Below, one piece after another: positions 11,331 through 20,929 of a DNA stretch of 27,446 nt. Position 1 is the stretch's first letter; every line of letters starts with the position of its first letter. Source of the stretch: Sperchopsis tessellata (lineage: Eukaryota > Arthropoda > Insecta > Coleoptera > Hydrophilidae); NCBI GenBank assembly GCA_033557685.1, contig JAWQRN010000656.1, positions 1 to 27,446 on the forward strand, in the 5' to 3' direction. The notes beneath the pieces are model-generated. The model did not search any database. It saw only the letters and a list, made by a program, of their open reading frames with translations, and was not told where the DNA came from. The position numbers were made by a program, and so were the translations under genes.

Positions 11331-11793
11331 TAATGCATTCTGGAAGCATTTGATACAGATTAAAGTAGCCAATCCTCTTTGAAAGGTGGTATTTTGGCAG
11401 GGGTTGCTATTGCCAAATCAGTCAATATGTATTTTCTGTTTATTTCAAAGTATCCGAGAAAAAGATTGATATACCTGTAAATATTTTGTTTACCTTCACA
11501 TATCTCTTTTAGCGTATGCGAAATTGGAGACGCTAACATCGAAATAATAATGTCTCTCTCATGTGCGGCTTATATTAGCTAAGACCTTCATATGAATGAA
11601 GCCAAACAGCATAATATAAGAAAGCCAGGATGCTGTTGAACTGATGAAAAGGTATTGGCGATTAAAAGACCCCCTAGGGGCGCTAGCATCGAATCCAAGA
11701 TGGCCGTCATGTGGTGGATAGATTGCATTGTTTACGTTGCGTGATATGTGTTTATGCTGTGATATAGTGCTTAAATTTAATTCATTTCCCATA
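11331..11793. other. Intergenic, possible old promoter-like patch
   Basis: No gene is recognised. Around 11680-11760 the sequence is relatively CpG-rich and contains CCAAGATGGCCGTCAT, which resembles the YY1-type AAnATGGC element often found at metazoan start sites. It lies just upstream of the coding-like fragment at 11794. The minus open frame 11559-11792 runs through this patch and shows no family resemblance. Confidence 0.35.
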
Positions 11794-11965
11794 ATGTTTG
11801 AGCCAGGGGTTGATATTATGGATTACATGGGTGATTTCTTGAGGGATCGGCAATTATCAAGGAAAAACACATGATCGAATGTGGCGTGATAGCAAGAACG
11901 GACGCCGAGATCCAAATCTTTTCATTGTGTCAGCAAAAAACAGATTTGAATCAGAGGCCTTATGA
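11794..11965 (+). pseudogene. Coding-like fragment with one frameshift, unidentified
   Basis: An ATG at 11794 opens MFEPGVDIMDYMGDFLRDRQ and ends at a TGA at 11872. If the frame is shifted within the AAAAACACA run, the text continues as DRMWRDSKNGRRDPNLFIVS to a stop at 11963. The acidic then Arg-rich composition, and the way the second frame takes over where the first stops, look like a once-continuous exon of about 57 codons. I do not recognise the family. An AATAAA follows the second stop at once. It could be a processed fragment or chance. Confidence 0.3.
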
Positions 11966-12279
11966 AATAAATGTTAAATTATTCTCCAGCAGTTAGCATC
12001 CTCTTAGATTCACCTCCTATAAAGTTACTGACTTAAATATGATGTCGCTGATACTACCTATTGAAACCTACAGTAGGTATTTCCACTCCTTTTAGTAAAT
12101 TGTACATTTTGTGTAGGCATGCAGTGAAAATGACCTAGGTAGGTACGAGAAATACCAATAAATGAATTCCAATATGCAAATTAAAAGATGTTACAGGTTA
12201 TGATACAAATATGTACAGATTTCTTGACTAATTATATTTCTAGTGTAAATACAGTACAGATAATGAATAATAAACTTAC

Positions 12280-12577
12280 AAAAATTGAAAAAATCGTCAG
12301 GTTTGAAATGTTCTCCACACACGATCATTGTTTTTGATACTTTCTTCCCAATTTTCAAAACATGTAACCATACTTTTCGTCTGGCTTTGTCCTTCTAAAA
12401 TTTGTGGAAATAAAATCCACCAGTTGCTTTACTGTCACACTGAGGCACCGAACAATATTTATTTCCCTTCCTTTCTACGTTTTTAAGTTCTACATGAACT
12501 ATTGTTTGCTTTTCTGTCGTCTCATCCATTGCGAAATGCACGCTAAACAGATCTAAGAACTGAAACCTAACCACCAT
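12280..12577 (-). pseudogene. THAP zinc-finger exon interrupted by a TAG codon
   Basis: On the minus strand the frame from 12577 reaches KYCSVPQCDSKATGGFYFHK, Phe and then TAG (12397-12395). It stays in frame through KDKARRKVWLHVLKIGKKVS, KTMIVCGEHFKPDDFF, and a strong splice donor TTTTT/GTAAGT at 12280. This matches the THAP domain, a C2CH zinc finger that binds DNA: Cys-x4-Cys, 39 positions, Cys-x2-His, with the conserved Trp and the Phe after the His. The TAG stands where THAP proteins usually have Pro after HxF. The start could be the ATG at 12577 or the Met 16 codons later (MDETTEKQ). Later exons, with the AVPTF box, were not located. THAP domains occur in cellular regulators and in P-element-like transposases, and this exon alone cannot tell which. 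Confidence 0.75.
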
Positions 12578-13113
12578 TTGAGGAGGGTTGCACTTCTGCT
12601 CTGGTCACCCACTTTGCTTTTAATCGCCAAGATTCATCGAAACACTATATATGCAGCATTTACTCTAGTGGTAACTTTTGAAATATGTGATGGGAAATGA
12701 AACTACCTAATTATGTTCCTGATTGTTTTGGAGCATTGAATAACAATTGGGATTTCCCACAGAATTCAGTTTTCAAACTTCGTCATTCTTACATCAATTT
12801 TTAAAGAAATACGTATTAGGAATTGAAGTGAATAATCAAGTATATTCTAATTCAAAATTTTAATTTACCATTCCTAAACACCAGTACTCATAATTTCGCA
12901 TGTGTTTGTATTTCTCTGTATTTAAAATAATAAGATGTTGAAATTTGTTTAGTGAATAAGTTTACGTTTATTTATTTATAAATATTAAATGCGATTACAG
13001 TTCTCTTTTTTTCGCGCTAAATGCTGGGCAGTGTTGCCCTCTACTCACATTGCACATAACTAAAGCATTTAATTTGAAAAACTACTCCTAAATTGGCAAG
13101 TTTTAAATATAAG
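12578..13113. promoter_or_regulatory. Intergenic interval between divergent first exons
   Basis: About 540 bases separate the THAP exon (minus) from the first coding exon of the plus-strand gene at 13114, so it could hold a shared or paired promoter. The right end has a TTTTTTTCGCGC patch near 13010 and an AAGATGGCGG block at 13111-13120 that matches a YY1-type start-site element and also places the ATG in a good context. No TATA box stands out at a clear distance. The promoter role is inferred from gene arrangement. Confidence 0.4.
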
Positions 13114-13219
13114 ATGGCGGAATGTAGTGACAATTCAGTGTCAAATAACGCAAATTTTCAAAACCAAGGCTGTGTTTCAGTGCCCACGGAAACGACAGAC
13201 GACAGCAAGACTGAAAAAG
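13114..13219 (+). CDS. First coding exon of an unidentified plus-strand gene
   Basis: The ATG in AAGATGGCG opens 35 codons (MAECSDNSVSNNANF, later VPTETTDDSKTEK), then a phase-1 donor AAAG/GTATTT at 13220. The peptide is hydrophilic, rich in Ser, Asn, Thr and acidic residues, and probably disordered; it has no recognisable domain. A plausible partner exon in the same phase lies at 24265. Two nearer acceptors (13877 and 16876) would also keep the frame. The gene continues beyond the right edge, so its identity remains open. Confidence 0.65.
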
Positions 13220-16200
13220 GTATTTTCTTTCCTCCATTTAAATTTTAGAGCCTAAAAGCATCCCTAACTTGCCTAACACAGATGTTTTCATCACTCTAAC
13301 TAACCAAAATATTGAAATTCCTTCTAACTTTCGCCGGTTCAAGAGTGATTTTGCAATGAAATAGCTAATCTAGGGTTGGTTAGGGTCTAATATTAAGGTT
13401 TGTGGTCTATAACTGTAAATATTATGCAGTTGTATCAGGTTTTGAAAGTAATGTAGGTTAGGGTTGTAGATGACTCATTTATAAAATGTTATTTCGCAAT
13501 GAACTATTGCAAGGATGAAGATATAATGTGTAGGTATACATTATTCTATTGGATAATTGGTAATTGTGGTTGTTTGAGTATTATTTTGAACGAGAATAAT
13601 GTGTTAGTTGTGTCGTTCATGCATTACCAAAACATTCAACAGGCTGCTGTCGGCAATTCAAAAAGAGGCGGGAAATTTCCCATTTGACATATTTGTGTTT
13701 TTCTTGCGGATTTTTATAATATTTGTACTGGACACATGCTTTTAAGGCCATTTTGGTTTAAAAAGGATACATTGATCGAGTTTCTTATAAAAACCATCTG
13801 TGTTTATATGTTGTAATGTTGAATGACCGTAATAATTTTATTAATTATATTATGAAACAAACACTAATTTTTTTAGCTATCCAAGAGGTAGAAGAAGTAG
13901 GTACCAACATCGCTTAGCCAAAAAATTTTTAATTTATTGAAAACTTTAAAGAATTTAAATCCAAGATTTTTGCTTTACTACTCTACAACTAACAAGCCCT
14001 TGCTAGTTTCTTTCGAGAGTCATCATTATAATTAGCCTCTATTCATGTACTGCTGGTTGAATACCAATCCATGTTTCTTTCATTTGCCAAGGTCTGCCTT
14101 GTGCTGCTTTCAAGTTTTCATATCCTGTGTATTGCCAACTGTTTGTTTTCCAACATGGATATCTTCTCCATTTCCATTTTTGAATTTCACTATATCACAA
14201 CCCATACATTGGTATAATTTTTTTTCTAGAAACAGTACCTTTGATTGCAATGGTTAATAACATTAAACAAGGTGTATTTTTATGTTATTTACTTAACTAG
14301 TAATGTAAACAAATAACTTTAATAATAATTTATTTTCTACATAATTTCCTTGATATTTACTAACTTAATCGATCTATTTTTGGCTGAAAAAATCCTGTAA
14401 AATATTGTTTAACACCAGCTTAGACTTATTCATCAGAACAGAAACAATTTCTCCCGAGATGTTTACTGAGGTTTTTGAATATAAAATTTGATCAAGTTAG
14501 GTTAGGATTATAACATGGATGCCTTTACTCAATGAATTCATAGTTGCAGCAAATAATTTGCTTGCCAATAAGAATGTCTACCTCCAAAGGAGTTTTTTAG
14601 CATGAATTGTATTTCTGTTTATAGTAAACCCCCCTTCAGCCTCCCAGTAAATGCTACATTGATTTCTGTTTAGTGAATTGATGTACCCAAGCCTAATCCC
14701 AGGTAATAATTTGGAAAAATATGTGTGTTCAATGGAGCCAAATTTTCTTGAAAAAATTCATTATTGTGCAGTTTTTATTCTGGTGTAAGTGATCTTTTTC
14801 AAGCATAAATTTGTGCAACAATTTTAGAACACTTGATGCCAATATACATTATTCACACTTTGGCAATTATATACAGTAATCTAGACTATGTTCGTTAACA
14901 AAGTATCCTACATTTCATTGCCTGCTTGTGTCCAACTGTTCGCTATCTATTCTGTAATTAAAACAATAGATGCAATTTTATTAATACTCGTGCCCAAATT
15001 ATTGTGCCAGGGTTATAATAAAATATTTTGAATTTCATCCTGGTATATAATATTTCACTGTAATTTGAGAGTGATATCATTCTCAGCACTGCTGTTTTGG
15101 TTTAGACTTGTCCAAATTTCACTGATTTAAGAAAATTACTGACATATATGTGGAAAAGATAGTACCATTGCGCCTGTGACTATTGTCTTTGTGCTTTAGA
15201 TCAGCCTTTCCCAAGTTTTCGTAGTTACAGACTGGTATTTCAAATTGTATAATTTGAGGCCCGCCTTTGTGGCATTGTAGGGAAGTTATTAAATTTATCA
15301 CAGACATTCTTTTTTCTTGGTCTGGTATTGTCTCTTTTCATGAACTGGTGTACTAAATCTAGATCACTGGTGAAGTACATTAAAACTGCATTGTAGTTCT
15401 AATGTATATAAAAATCAATTAAATTAATATCCTATATTCAAATAAAATACGAAAATAATATATTTATTTGAAACAAAAAAATGATTCACGAACTTTTAAA
15501 AATATGGCTCAGCAGAGATCGAAATTGGATAGTTCACGATGCGAGCTATGACTTACAAGGAATCGAACTGATCGTAGTGAGCTGGATGTATATAACATTG
15601 AGAATCTATCACTCAGATTAGTGAAAATACATATTTATCTGGATTGATCACAATCTGCTTATTTAATTTTTAATGCATGCATCACAATTAATTGTCAATG
15701 TGTATATCTTTCATGTAAACGAAGTGAGTTAAGATAACCAAATATAAAATCTTAATGTACATAAGTGTTTTTTCTAGGGAATTACTTTGAAATAGTAGGG
15801 TGTGGACAATGTCACATTTACCTTTTTAAAATATTGGTACGTTTTTCGGGGTTCATAAATAAGCGTCACGATTATTTTAAACACTTTATTAACAAACCAC
15901 CAAACTACTACAGTTCTTTAACTACCAAATAGAACTATTTCTTGCCAATTCGTGTAGATTCTGTACAAGTGCATTTCTCCAAATGTAAAGACCGCCAAAA
16001 ATTCCCAAATGAATTGAACTACTTAAATAGTTGCAGCATATTCTAGATAAGTCAAAATTGGTCTATGGTTCTTGAAAACCGCAAGCCTGTCTTCCGGAAA
16101 TGTCAGCCTTTATAAGAGTGTCTCCTTGTTTTAGATTATTCTATGCGGCGTTCAATCAATCAATAAACGCGGCAATGTGGACTTGAGTGCAGGTAGTAGT

Positions 16201-16454
16201 ATTAGATACAATACTTGCTTAATTATAGATCACGAGAATAGTCAATTTTGTAGACGAGTGTGTTGGTCTATTTTTAGATAGTATATAAGATCTTCGTTTT
16301 AGAAAAATTGAAATAGGATTTATTAACTCTAGATAAATATTGCTATCAGCATTTTTATTTCTTCAAAAGCAAAATTGATTAAAACTGTAATGTGTGCGGT
16401 TTTCTTGGGCATATTATTTCTATTATTATACACCTGTACATAAACTTTTTCGCT
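13220..16454. other. First part of the 11-kb intron, mostly featureless
   Basis: I see no gene or clear repeat between the first coding exon and the F-box gene apart from the candidate micro-exon at 13877. Open frames at 13499, 14045 and 15119 lack motifs. A patch at about 15199-15260 (CAGCCTTTCCCAAG and on) is loosely reminiscent of a hAT terminal repeat but has no partner. Confidence 0.45.
13877..13900 (+). CDS. Candidate 24-nt micro-exon or alternative last exon
   Basis: After AATTTTTTTAG, the 24 bases CT ATC CAA GAG GTA GAA GAA GTA G sit between an acceptor and a GTACC donor. They are phase 1 on both sides, so inclusion after 13219 would add AIQEVEEV-type residues without shifting the frame. 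If the weak donor is ignored, the frame runs on to TAG at 13915-13917 and would make a 48-residue product. Exons this short often arise by chance, and only the acceptor is strong. Confidence 0.2.
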
Positions 16455-17672
16455 ATGGAAGAAAATATTTCATTATATAATAGATATGGTAAGTGGTCTA
16501 CAAGAAAATGTTTTTTATTTTTCTGTGTCAAGATATTTATCTTTTTTATTATGCTCTGTATAGAAGCAACTATGGCGACAAGTATCAACTAGAGCATTGT
16601 AATGCTGAATCTGCTCAGTAAAATTAAATAATAAGAAGGTTGTTAATCATAAATATTTTCAGAATATTGTACAATTTTTAACCTATTTGTATCGCGATTA
16701 GTAATTAATTTTCCGGTCTCTTTAGCAAAAGAGTTAATCTTAAGTTTCTAGTTAGTGTATTATTGTTTGTGTATTACCTTTTAGAAATATCCTTTTAATA
16801 TGTGTATCCAATCCTAATCAGTGTGTCCTTGTGTGTATATCATGTCTGGCTACTACAGATAGAATTTTATTTCAGCAATGGATCTAAACATCATGCTTAT
16901 TGAAGAACAAGATGAGGATAACGTACCAATAAGTTTCCAACGTATTTGTGCAGCACTCCAAGCTAAAGGACTGGTGTTAGATCGAAGTGACATGGTTGTG
17001 ATAATACTTTATATTTTAATGCTAGAATCTGGGTTTGTTCCAAAAGATAGATTGGATACTATCATGACAAAAACTATAAACTTTCATCATAAAAGATTGC
17101 TAAATTTGATGGATGACATGCCTAAAAATTGGAAAGTTGGCAGTAACGTTTACAATTTACAATTGGTATTGGCTCCATTTCCCCTTCATGTTTGTCATTT
17201 ATTATGTACATTAAATTTGGAAGACTTGGTTGTAAATTGTTACGTACGAGGCGTAAACGATGCTAACTTCTGTATGTTAATTGATCCTTTACAATATGTT
17301 ATTACGTCATCTATGAATCTACATAGAAGGAGGTATCAGCACTTGAAGGTGCTGTCAAACACGTTCAAGAATAATGTAGCTTATAAAGCAAAAATTTCTA
17401 TTTTGCAAGAGAATAATATAGTGATAGAAGGGTTGCAGGATTTAGCAACTGAGATTATATTAGAAATCGCTAAATATTTAGATCTACGTAGTTTGATACG
17501 GCTTAGTGGCTCATGTAAACGATTTTACATGGTGTACATGGAAACAATGTTTTTAGAAAATGTTATTCATGATGAAATGGTGAAACAACCTCAACCTTCT
17601 AGAAAAATCGAAAGGTTTCAAAGGCTTATTAAGATGAGACATAAATATAAATATAGAGATTGTACGGACTGA
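16455..17672 (+). CDS. F-box only protein 7 / nutcracker-like protein
   Basis: The main exon (16876-17672) encodes 264 residues from the Met at 16878. Residues about 34-175 fit the FP (FBXO7/PI31) domain: VIILYILMLESGFVP, then NWKVGSNVYNLQLVLAPFPL and the following beta-rich stretch, parallel to MLESGYIP and YKLQYMHPLC in FBXO7. Residues about 184-228 form an F-box (GLQDLATEIILEIAKYLDLR and on). FBXO7 proteins act as Skp1-Cul1 ligase adaptors, and the FP domain pairs with the proteasome regulator PI31; Drosophila nutcracker uses this in sperm maturation. No ubiquitin-like domain or Pro/Arg-rich tail is present, so it is the short form. The acceptor TTTATTTCAG at 16875 and an upstream ATG exon 16455-16488 with a GTAAGT donor join in phase and add MEENISLYNRYA, making 276 residues. 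The gene is intact and sits on the same strand inside a larger intron. Confidence 0.8.
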
Positions 17673-17793
17673 ACAGGTGCAACTTGCATGGAATTACTCT
17701 TTCTCTCTATTTTGTGTCGGAATCTGATCAATACATTGAACAATATGTTATATAATGTTTAGTAGATATTTATTATATGTAGAGTATTTCAAT

Positions 17794-17799
17794 AATAAA
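17794..17799 (+). promoter_or_regulatory. Poly(A) signal of the F-box gene
   Basis: AATAAA about 120 bases after the stop at 17672, followed by T-rich sequence. It supports a transcript that ends within the surrounding intron. Confidence 0.6.
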
Positions 17800-18985
17800 T
17801 TTAACTGCCTTTATTACAACGAATTTTAATGTTTTTGTTTTCTATCCTGTATTTTGAATTGTTTATAGTGTTGAGTGTATGTGATGAAGGCTAATAATAA
17901 TAATAATTTTCTTAAAAGCAATAACATCCACCAGAAAAATAATTCTGAATTGTGATAATGCCATGTGGCACTAGTAATACTGTCATTTTTTTGTGCTTCT
18001 CTTCTTCGTTTCTTTGTTTCAGATTATTATATTCATGCCTTTGCAATTCTGTTAATACGACACTTTTTTATATGATGTTGGCAATACACTTGCTTTAAAG
18101 AATTTGCATTTTAATTTGGGCATTTTTTTGCAGTCGTGAAGCATTTAAGTGTCAATTCCAATTGTATACTTATGGTACTGTAACTATTTTTATTTTCTTT
18201 TATAGTTGTATATCATTTATTAGATATTATGTCTTAAATGATTAGTTGCAGCTAAATCATATAGAGAAAGTTTTGAGCTGGTAAGTATTAAGATTGTTAC
18301 AGATGGAAGAGGAATATTAATTGTTAGTAATTTCATATAAATGACATTTGGAATTACTGTACCATCGTAGCATGCTTTTGTCAATCATTAACTTTTTCTT
18401 TCACTCTTCATGTATTTAGTATTCAATGTTATTAACTCATTCCACTTATACTTTATGAACAAGTAAGCATTGTTGTATTACTGTACGTATTGTTTCGAGA
18501 CATTTAAAGAATGTCCAGTCTTCACATCCATATCTAAAGGTACTTTTCATGCCACTCTGTTAGTGTTAATCACATGCTTCCCTTCTTTTATTGCACTTAT
18601 CTCTTGTAAATTTAATTCCCATGTACAGTCACATATTCATTGTCTTTCCCAAATACTTTTAAAATCTAATCTCATTATACTTTAATTAAAATTTTATCAT
18701 TATTGAATGTATGTATTAGTGTGGGAGGACTTTGTGACCACTCATTCAGACCAAGTGACCTTCTATGACGTAGAACAAGGGTGTAAGGTCTCTAGCAGGC
18801 CGTATATAAATAAATCTAGTTATACAGAATAATGAATTAATTACAAAACTATATTTAACTGTATAATATGATACACAAAGTAACAAATAAAATCTAATTC
18901 TAATATGTTCTAGCAAATAAAATTAAATATTTTATGTACATGTACTTGTTGCTTCTTACAATGTAACTGCTGTTTTAAAAATTAC
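17800..18985. other. Intronic flank, nothing recognised
   Basis: AT-rich sequence with a short TAA microsatellite near 17890. The open frame at 18470-18685 has no motif. A less AT-rich patch at about 18720-18805 (GTGGGAGGACTTTGTGACC and on) may be a repeat fragment, but no partner copy lies in the window. Confidence 0.45.
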
Positions 18986-19331
18986 TCAAAGTATTATCAT
19001 TAATGAGATATATGCAATTGTCCACAGTCCTGCACAAGTTTGTTGTAGTAAGGATTCAGATTGATTATAGTAATTTGTATGATACTGTAAATTTAAATCT
19101 GTTAAGAGAGATCTATTCTTTGATGAAAGTTTGTTCACAAATATAGGTAGAAGCAAAGAACACAAACATTTTTCTGGCAAACATTTTCAAATTACCAAAC
19201 AAAAGTGATGCATACTATTTTGTTTCTTGTAGATCAATTCATTCCAACTGGAGATCACTCGACGCTGCTTCAATTTTGAAAGTAAAGGGTTAAAAATCAG
19301 CAAACTGTCTTCAAAGCTCTATGTATTTTTT

Positions 19332-19472
19332 TTCCGCGTGTAAACCATGACCAGGCACTGTTAAGTTCCGAAGTTTCGTCCACTGTTGCAAGGGAAATTT
19401 TCAAAATGTCTCTTGCACTAGTGGACGAAACGTCGGCACTTATCAGAGACTCTACACGGTTTCAACCCGGAA
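19332..19472. mobile_element. Foldback element inserted in the hAT relic
   Basis: The 141-base stretch is an inverted repeat about a TTTTCAAAA centre. The best arm pair is 19362-19383 against 19421-19442 (TAAGT.CCGA.GTTTCGTCCAC, 20 of 22). The inner arms TGTTGCAAGGGAAA/TGTCTCTTGCACTA and the outer arms TTCCGCGTG/CAACCCGGAA extend it. The hAT reading frame breaks at both sides: its text resumes as TFKIEAASSDL after the element (minus strand) and precedes it as DKLNELN. So the foldback arrived after, or during, the decay of the transposase gene. Confidence 0.75.
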
Positions 19473-19693
19473 ACAACATTCATACAGATAATAACCGTGG
19501 ATTTTGTTCATTCAGTTGCTTGGATAAGTGTAATAGTCACTTCAAATGATTTAATTGCCAAAAATTGTTCAGTTCATTCAGTTTGTCGAAAATGTCAACT
19601 GCAGATAATAAATCACACATCTATTCTGTGATTTTCATGTTATTTAAAAATTCACAACAATTGCCTTTCATTTTAGAATAGAACAAACTTTCT

Positions 19694-19757
19694 TGTCTCA
19701 GGTTTCATAATCTTTTCAAAATATTTGTCTCAGGTTTCATAATCTTTTCAAAATATT
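19694..19757. repeat. Exact 32-bp tandem duplication
   Basis: The unit TGTCTCAGGTTTCATAATCT plus the next 12 bases (19694-19725) is repeated without change at 19726-19757. Since 32 is not a multiple of three it shifts the frame of the hAT relic. The exact identity suggests a recent event. Confidence 0.95.
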
Positions 19758-20868
19758 CGTAACCATGATATGATACACCACATGTGAATATTCATAGTCT
19801 ATGTTATCCAGTAAACTTATGTACTTCCTGTGATTTCCCCCTCTGGATCTGATTCAGTTTATACGCACCACATAATTTAATCACATGCTTGAAATCAAAA
19901 CCAGATTTGCACAAATTCTTCTCGACGTACGAAGTGGATGCACTTCTTTTAATTTATCATTAAGTAGCTTTATGAGATCGAATTGTTTTCCTGAAGGAGC
20001 ATCATCTGTTGTAATGCTTATTCAAAGGTAATCGAGATCTATTCAAGAAGTTTTCAAAACATTTGTACAAATCATAGCCAGTTGTGGAGTCCTGGTATCA
20101 ACTTTCCAATAATTGCAAAAATATGATCAATTCCTCTGATGAACACGAGCACTTGTATGGTATCTTGTATACCAGTGCTCTCATCTAGTGCCACTGACAT
20201 TGAATCAATATATCAATACGTACTATAGTTCTCCTTTACAAAGATATTGCGTTAATTTTTGTTTAGACAGTACTGTCAAGAGCATCAAGCATATATACCT
20301 TTCAAAATTCTCCAGAAAACACTTTCTTATGTTTTCCAATTTTATTAGCAAGTACTAAACTGACCCTTGTGGCAGTTTCTTGTGTAGTTGTTTGTTTTCC
20401 AAAACACATTTTGTTGTTGTTTTAATATTAACTTTTTACTGTAATTCACTTTCTGATAAATTGTTTACAAACTTACTGTGCTTAGTTTGAAAATACCTCC
20501 TTCTTAAAAATAGCAACACTGTCATGTCATATTAAACAAACTGCCGTATTAGACACTGTGCATTACTTTCAACATATGTAAAAAAAATACTTGTATGCCC
20601 ATGCCTCTTCAAAACACGGCATTAATCTTCAATTTTACGTCTTTTCGCAGAACCACTCACGTTTAGGGATAACTAAAGTCGGACGACGTCAAACAAACGC
20701 GCGAGAATATGTGTATTTGTCCATATTAAAGTTTGCCCAGCCCTGTTATAAACGATCTTGTTTATTTGAACACATGTTCAAAAACACGCACTAAGTATGT
20801 ATTTAATTTGTCATTTCTGTTAATAAAATCATTAAAGTTCTAAAAAAATTGTGTGCAGGCTGCACAAA

Positions 20869-20921
20869 TTTACGTCAAGGGTCGCATGGGGCCTGCGGGC
20901 CGAAATTTGCTCACTCTTGCC
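20869..20921 (-). mobile_element. Second hAT terminal segment
   Basis: Read on the minus strand this is GGCAAGAGTGAGCAAATTTC, then GGCCCGCAGGCCCCATGCG and ACCCTTGACG. It has the TGxGCAAA and GGCCCGCxGGCC blocks seen just inside the ends of SCAND3/ZBED-type hAT elements. It points the same way as the end at 20745 but lies about 175 bases beyond it. Either it is the true outer end of the relic, or it belongs to a second, mostly lost element. Confidence 0.6.
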
Positions 20922-20929
20922 TTAGAACG

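Larger units (their letters stand above)
18990..20745 (-). pseudogene. hAT-type transposase relic of the SCAND3/ZBED/GTF2IRD2 kind
   Basis: Minus-strand pieces follow the family in order. Near 20670-20550 an Arg/Lys-rich start leads to a BED-like KYFF segment and QCL; near 20380-20300 come ETATRVSLVLANKIGKHKKV and MLDALD; at about 20200 DSMSVALDESTGIQDT, then QVLVFIRGID and KLIP; then DDAPSGKQFDLIKLL, KEVHP, NLCKSGFDF and KHVIKL. Later come DIFDKLNELN, TFKIEAASSDLQLE and STYICEQTF near 19130, which is the C-terminal dimerisation region. Many stops and frameshifts, an insertion at 19332-19472 and a 32-bp duplication at 19694 show long decay. The 5' end at 20745 carries CAGGGCTGGGCAAACTTT (minus), a typical hAT terminal repeat. 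The 3' repeat was not found. Confidence 0.88.

Noticed and set aside
15199..15262. hAT-like terminal repeat (CAGCCTTTCCCAAG)
   Set aside because: The match is short and loose, and no opposite end or target duplication was seen.
16379..16592. Opposed short open frames upstream of the F-box exon
   Set aside because: The minus frame has no motif. The plus frame matters only for its short ATG exon 16455-16488, which is included in the F-box gene model.
19362..19442. Hammerhead ribozyme in the palindrome (GGACGAAACGTC resembles the 3' core)
   Set aside because: The CTGATGA half of the core is absent on both strands; the closest is CTGATAAG in the wrong position.
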